6,283 bases of DNA from an uncultured Flavihumibacter sp. (GTDB taxonomy: Bacteria > Bacteroidota > Bacteroidia > Chitinophagales > Chitinophagaceae): the NCBI GenBank assembly GCA_946481605.1, contig CAMLPA010000204.1:1-6283 (forward strand). The letters are read 5' to 3'. The position numbers and the translations under genes are program-made. A model generated the notes under the pieces. It had not been told where the DNA came from. It did not search any database and saw nothing but the letters and a program-made list of their open reading frames with translations. Numbering within the stretch: position 1 is the stretch's first letter; the number at the start of each line of letters is the position of its first letter. Shown here piece by piece: positions 4,028 through 6,283 of the stretch.

Positions 4028-6283
4028 TTATCTTATTACGATTTTCTCCGTGTGGCCATTCCCCTGGAGGTAATAGATACCGGCGGAGAGCCCTGTGAAC
4101 TGCTCGTTGTAAGTTCCCGCGGCACGTGTTTTCTTCCAAACTTCCTGTCCGGCGCCATTGTAAAGGCGCAGTTGTGTGGCTTCAAAAAGTTGTAACGTTA
4201 CGCTGCTATTGTTGCCGGTATTGCTCAGCACGCGGAAAGTAACAGGAGCCGTATTCCACTGCATCACCCTGATGGCGCTGTAGCTTGTTTGTCCATCCAG
4301 GTCGCGTTGCAGGATTCTGTACTGGTTGTTGCCTGTAGCGGGATTAGAATGGCTGAATGTGTAGGTTTTCACCGTATTGCTTTCGCCCGCAGCGTTAACA
4401 GTACCAAGCTTAGTCCATTCGCCATTGTTGGCTTTATGTTCCACATCAAAATTGTAGGTATTCTCTTCCCTCGCCGTGCTCCACTGGAGCGCTACTTCAG
4501 CACCTTTTTTTGTTGCGGTGAACGACAACCACGAAACGGGTAATGTTTCCGGAGGAATGGCATTGGCCAACCACTTCGCATACAACGTAAGGTTAGTATT
4601 TCCGGTATAGGAGGCTCCCGCCGTATAATCAGTTCCCGACCCATTGGGGGACGTGTTCCAACCCGAGAAATCATAGTATGTCCTGGCCAGACTTCCTGTA
4701 TTACCCGCAATAGTGCCATTCACACCATTGCCATATTGTGCGATCGCTGGAGCCGTTCCGCTTGTATTGCTGTTACCGATATAGGTGATGGAATAATTGG
4801 AAGAAGTGGCGAAATTAGGCGTAAGTGTAGTATTCTCATTGATGGCAAGACTGAGCGGATTCCCCGAAACAGTTCCTGATCCACCCAGGTTATACGTCCA
4901 GTTGGTCAGTTGGTACCCTGTGGAAGGAAGTGCCGTAATGGAAACAGTGGTTCCGGAAGGATACACTTCCCCAAAGATGGAAGCGCCAGACACTGTTCCT
5001 CCGGTAGAGTTTTTGATCTTGAAGATCACGTAGTCGTCCACAATTCTTTCTACAGCGCCAACAGCGGGTGCAGTGGCGCGGGCCTGACCGGTCATATCCG
5101 AAGTTACCTGGTGGCTGCTGGCAGGACTGCTCAACAGGTTAACCCAGGTACTCGTAGACATATTCTGATAGCCGATTACCGGCGTACCTGATCCATTTGT
5201 AAAGCCCGTATTGTTGCCTCTTCCAACGGCATAACTTCCCGTTTTCAATGTGGGAACCCTATTCCCGTTCACGTTCACGAGGAAAGGACGGAACACGGAA
5301 GCCGTACCAAATGGATTGCCGTTCTCGTCCGTAATTACATCATACACACCTCCGGTAAACACATCATTATCGGAACCATTTGCCGCCAGCGCATGCGTAT
5401 TGTTGCCCACCACGTTATTAATTGTTCCCGACTGGGTAGTATTTGCTGTGGAGATGCAATAGTACATATTGGTGGTACCGGTATATCCTTCCACATCATT
5501 CTGCACATAGCTGGTAGGCGCATTTGTGGGTGCAGATGGCGTGGTTTTACAATAGTTGTAGGCAAAAAGACAGTTTACAAGGTAAGACTGGTTCGGTGAG
5601 TTGTGCGCGTAGGCGCCCCCGCGGTAACTTCCATACACCACATTCCCTGTAAAAGAGGTGTTCACAAAATAAGCGCCGCCCTGGTAGTTATTGAATGCGC
5701 CACCCAACTCAGAAGAGGTGTTGTTCGAAAAAATAGAATTGTTTACATAGATGCGGGATGCAGAAGTATTATTGCTTCCGCCACCGCCGCCGCAGTTTGC
5801 GCAAAGACTTCTGTTCTCCACCACTGTACAGTTCTCCATAAACATGTTACCGTAGTTTAGGAATCCACCGCCATAACCCGCAGCGTTCCTGGAAATGGTT
5901 GTTCTGTACAAATAGCAGTCGCCGAAGTTCAATATACCACCAGCACCGCCGCCACTGGATGGACCCCGGGAATTCGAAATCGTGCAACGGTCGAATATCA
6001 CTATCGTGCTGGCTGCGATCTGAAGCGCACCTCCGTCCGTTGTGGTGGCACCTCCTTTAATGGTGAGTCTTTCAAGGGTAATTGTTTTGGAAGCGGCATT
6101 AAAATCAAACGCCCTGAATGCGGATGCGCCAGCGTTAAAAACACCCGCATCGTTCAGTCCTGTAACAGGCACGGATAATGTAAAACTGTTGCCCTGAAAC
6201 GTAAGCGCCTTTGTAACACTGATAGTGGCGCTCACCACAATGTTATCCGTAAAATAAATGATGTCGCCATCAGAAGCAGCCGC
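4028..6283 (-). CDS. Large beta-helix surface protein with InlB-type repeats and T9SS C-terminal sorting domain (5' end outside window)
   Basis: The frame is open from the right edge to the stop at 4030-4028, giving 751 visible residues; start and signal peptide are not visible. The GTG at 6238-6236 is only an internal codon, because AAASDGDIIYFTDNI precedes it in frame and fits the first strands of a beta-helix. In order from the visible end: parallel beta-helix (about 1-275) with six Gly/Asn-rich coils at 84-245; a segment ending DMTGQARATAPAVGAVE near 396-411 that resembles a choice-of-anchor Q domain; a divergent InlB B-repeat at about 417-492; a Listeria-Bacteroides (Flg_new-like) repeat at about 496-571 with YDFSGWNTSPNGSGTDY and LTLYAKW; a fibronectin-III-like module at 581-674 (LPVSWLSFTAT, YRILQRDLDGQTSYSAI) common next to sorting tails; and a type A T9SS sorting domain at 680-751 ending GLSAGIYYLQGNGHTEKIVIR. 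The protein is inferred to cross the outer membrane by T9SS and be surface-attached or released. Its ligand is unknown, and I see no enzymatic motif. Confidence 0.92.
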   Translation of the reverse strand, partial: AAASDGDIIYFTDNIVVSATISVTKALTFQGNSFTLSVPVTGLNDAGVFNAGASAFRAFDFNAASKTITLERLTIKGGATTTDGGALQIAASTIVIFDRCTISNSRGPSSGGGAGGILNFGDCYLYRTTISRNAAGYGGGFLNYGNMFMENCTVVENRSLCANCGGGGGSNNTSASRIYVNNSIFSNNTSSELGGAFNNYQGGAYFVNTSFTGNVVYGSYRGGAYAHNSPNQSYLVNCLFAYNYCKTTPSAPTNAPTSYVQNDVEGYTGTTNMYYCISTANTTQSGTINNVVGNNTHALAANGSDNDVFTGGVYDVITDENGNPFGTASVFRPFLVNVNGNRVPTLKTGSYAVGRGNNTGFTNGSGTPVIGYQNMSTSTWVNLLSSPASSHQVTSDMTGQARATAPAVGAVERIVDDYVIFKIKNSTGGTVSGASIFGEVYPSGTTVSITALPSTGYQLTNWTYNLGGSGTVSGNPLSLAINENTTLTPNFATSSNYSITYIGNSNTSGTAPAIAQYGNGVNGTIAGNTGSLARTYYDFSGWNTSPNGSGTDYTAGASYTGNTNLTLYAKWLANAIPPETLPVSWLSFTATKKGAEVALQWSTAREENTYNFDVEHKANNGEWTKLGTVNAAGESNTVKTYTFSHSNPATGNNQYRILQRDLDGQTSYSAIRVMQWNTAPVTFRVLSNTGNNSSVTLQLFEATQLRLYNGAGQEVWKKTRAAGTYNEQFTGLSAGIYYLQGNGHTEKIVIR
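4031..4246 (-). other. Region encoding the T9SS type A C-terminal sorting domain
   Basis: The last 72 residues (about 680-751 of the visible protein) show the pattern of the Por secretion system tail: strand-rich VTLQLFEATQLRLYNGAGQEV, then AAGTYNEQFTGLSAGIYYLQ, then a basic hydrophobic end EKIVIR. Tails of this kind direct proteins through the type IX translocon and are usually removed by the sortase-like PorU. This assigns the gene to organisms with T9SS, so to Bacteroidota. Confidence 0.88.
4571..5035 (-). other. Region encoding two consecutive InlB-type repeats
   Basis: The first unit, about residues 417-492 of the visible protein (DDYVIFKIKNSTGGTVSG... to TTLTPNFA), looks like a divergent InlB B-repeat with the characteristic GYQLTNWTYN core. 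The second, about 496-571 (NYSITYIGNSNTSG... to LTLYAKW), is a classical Listeria-Bacteroides repeat with GWNTSPNGSGTDY. Such units are small ubiquitin-like beta folds that usually serve as spacers or adhesive stalks in surface proteins; any binding role here is inference. Confidence 0.75.
5549..6034 (-). repeat. Six degenerate beta-helix coils within the T9SS cargo protein
   Basis: Visible residues 84-245 contain about six imperfect repeats of 23-33 residues. Most begin with GG or GA plus a small hydrophobic residue and an Asn or aromatic (GGALQ, GGILNFG, GGFLNYG, GAFNNY, GAYAHN). They continue to a strand with a Cys or Asn followed by hydrophobics, such as RCTIS, YRTTISRN, ENCTVVEN, NNSIFSNN, NTSFTGN and VNCLFAYN. 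This pattern fits stacked rungs of a right-handed parallel beta-helix with Asn and Cys ladders. The repeats are protein-level; the DNA copies have diverged. Confidence 0.75.

Noticed and set aside
3938..4195. Plus-strand frame of 85 codons running into the 3' end of the minus-strand gene
   Set aside because: It starts at a TTG codon, reads through the terminator hairpin at 3969-3997 and overlaps the sorting-domain coding region antisense; no family resemblance.
6236..6238. GTG codon as start of the T9SS cargo gene
   Set aside because: The reading frame stays open to the window edge, and the 15 residues before it (AAASDGDIIYFTDNI) fit the beta-helix fold. A signal peptide is also required further upstream, so the true start is outside.

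Overview
The window looks like chromosomal DNA from a member of the Bacteroidota, most likely a Chitinophagaceae-like genome. Three things support this: a C-terminal tail typical of type IX secretion (T9SS) cargo on the right-hand gene, two perfect Bacteroidota -7 boxes (TAnnTTTG), and an A-rich, Shine-Dalgarno-free start on the main gene. The genus assignment is inference; no rRNA gene or other phylogenetic marker has been compared.

Layout, left to right. (1) Positions 1-236, minus strand: the N-terminus of a secreted M23-type metallopeptidase, cut by the window edge, with its own promoter at about 270-277. (2) Positions 237-455: a divergent intergenic region. (3) Positions 456-668, plus strand: a 70-residue protein with one hydrophobic segment and no recognised family, followed by a strong intrinsic terminator at 703-737. 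(4) Positions 789-3611, plus strand: carB, the large subunit of glutamine-hydrolysing carbamoyl-phosphate synthetase. It has both ATP-grasp halves but stops where the C-terminal allosteric domain would begin. Its promoter is textbook Bacteroidota, and the -33 element sits in the T-tract of the preceding terminator. A second terminator follows at 3633-3663. (5) Positions 3664-3961: noncoding DNA, whose left half resembles widely dispersed GC-rich intergenic repeats. (6) Positions 3962-3997: a terminator serving the minus-strand gene on the right. (7) Positions 4028-6283, minus strand: the last 751 residues of a large modular surface or secreted protein, made of a parallel beta-helix, a choice-of-anchor-like segment, two InlB-type repeats, a beta-sandwich module and a T9SS sorting tail. 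Its start lies outside the window.

The genes do not form an operon. carB is transcriptionally insulated by a terminator on each side and has no carA next to it. carB feeds pyrimidine and arginine synthesis, whereas the two minus-strand genes encode exported proteins. No RNA gene, CRISPR array, insertion sequence or defence system is visible, and I found no convincing new biological system. The most informative observations are the terminator/promoter overlap before carB, the missing regulatory domain in CarB, the composite intergenic repeat, and the domain architecture of the T9SS cargo.
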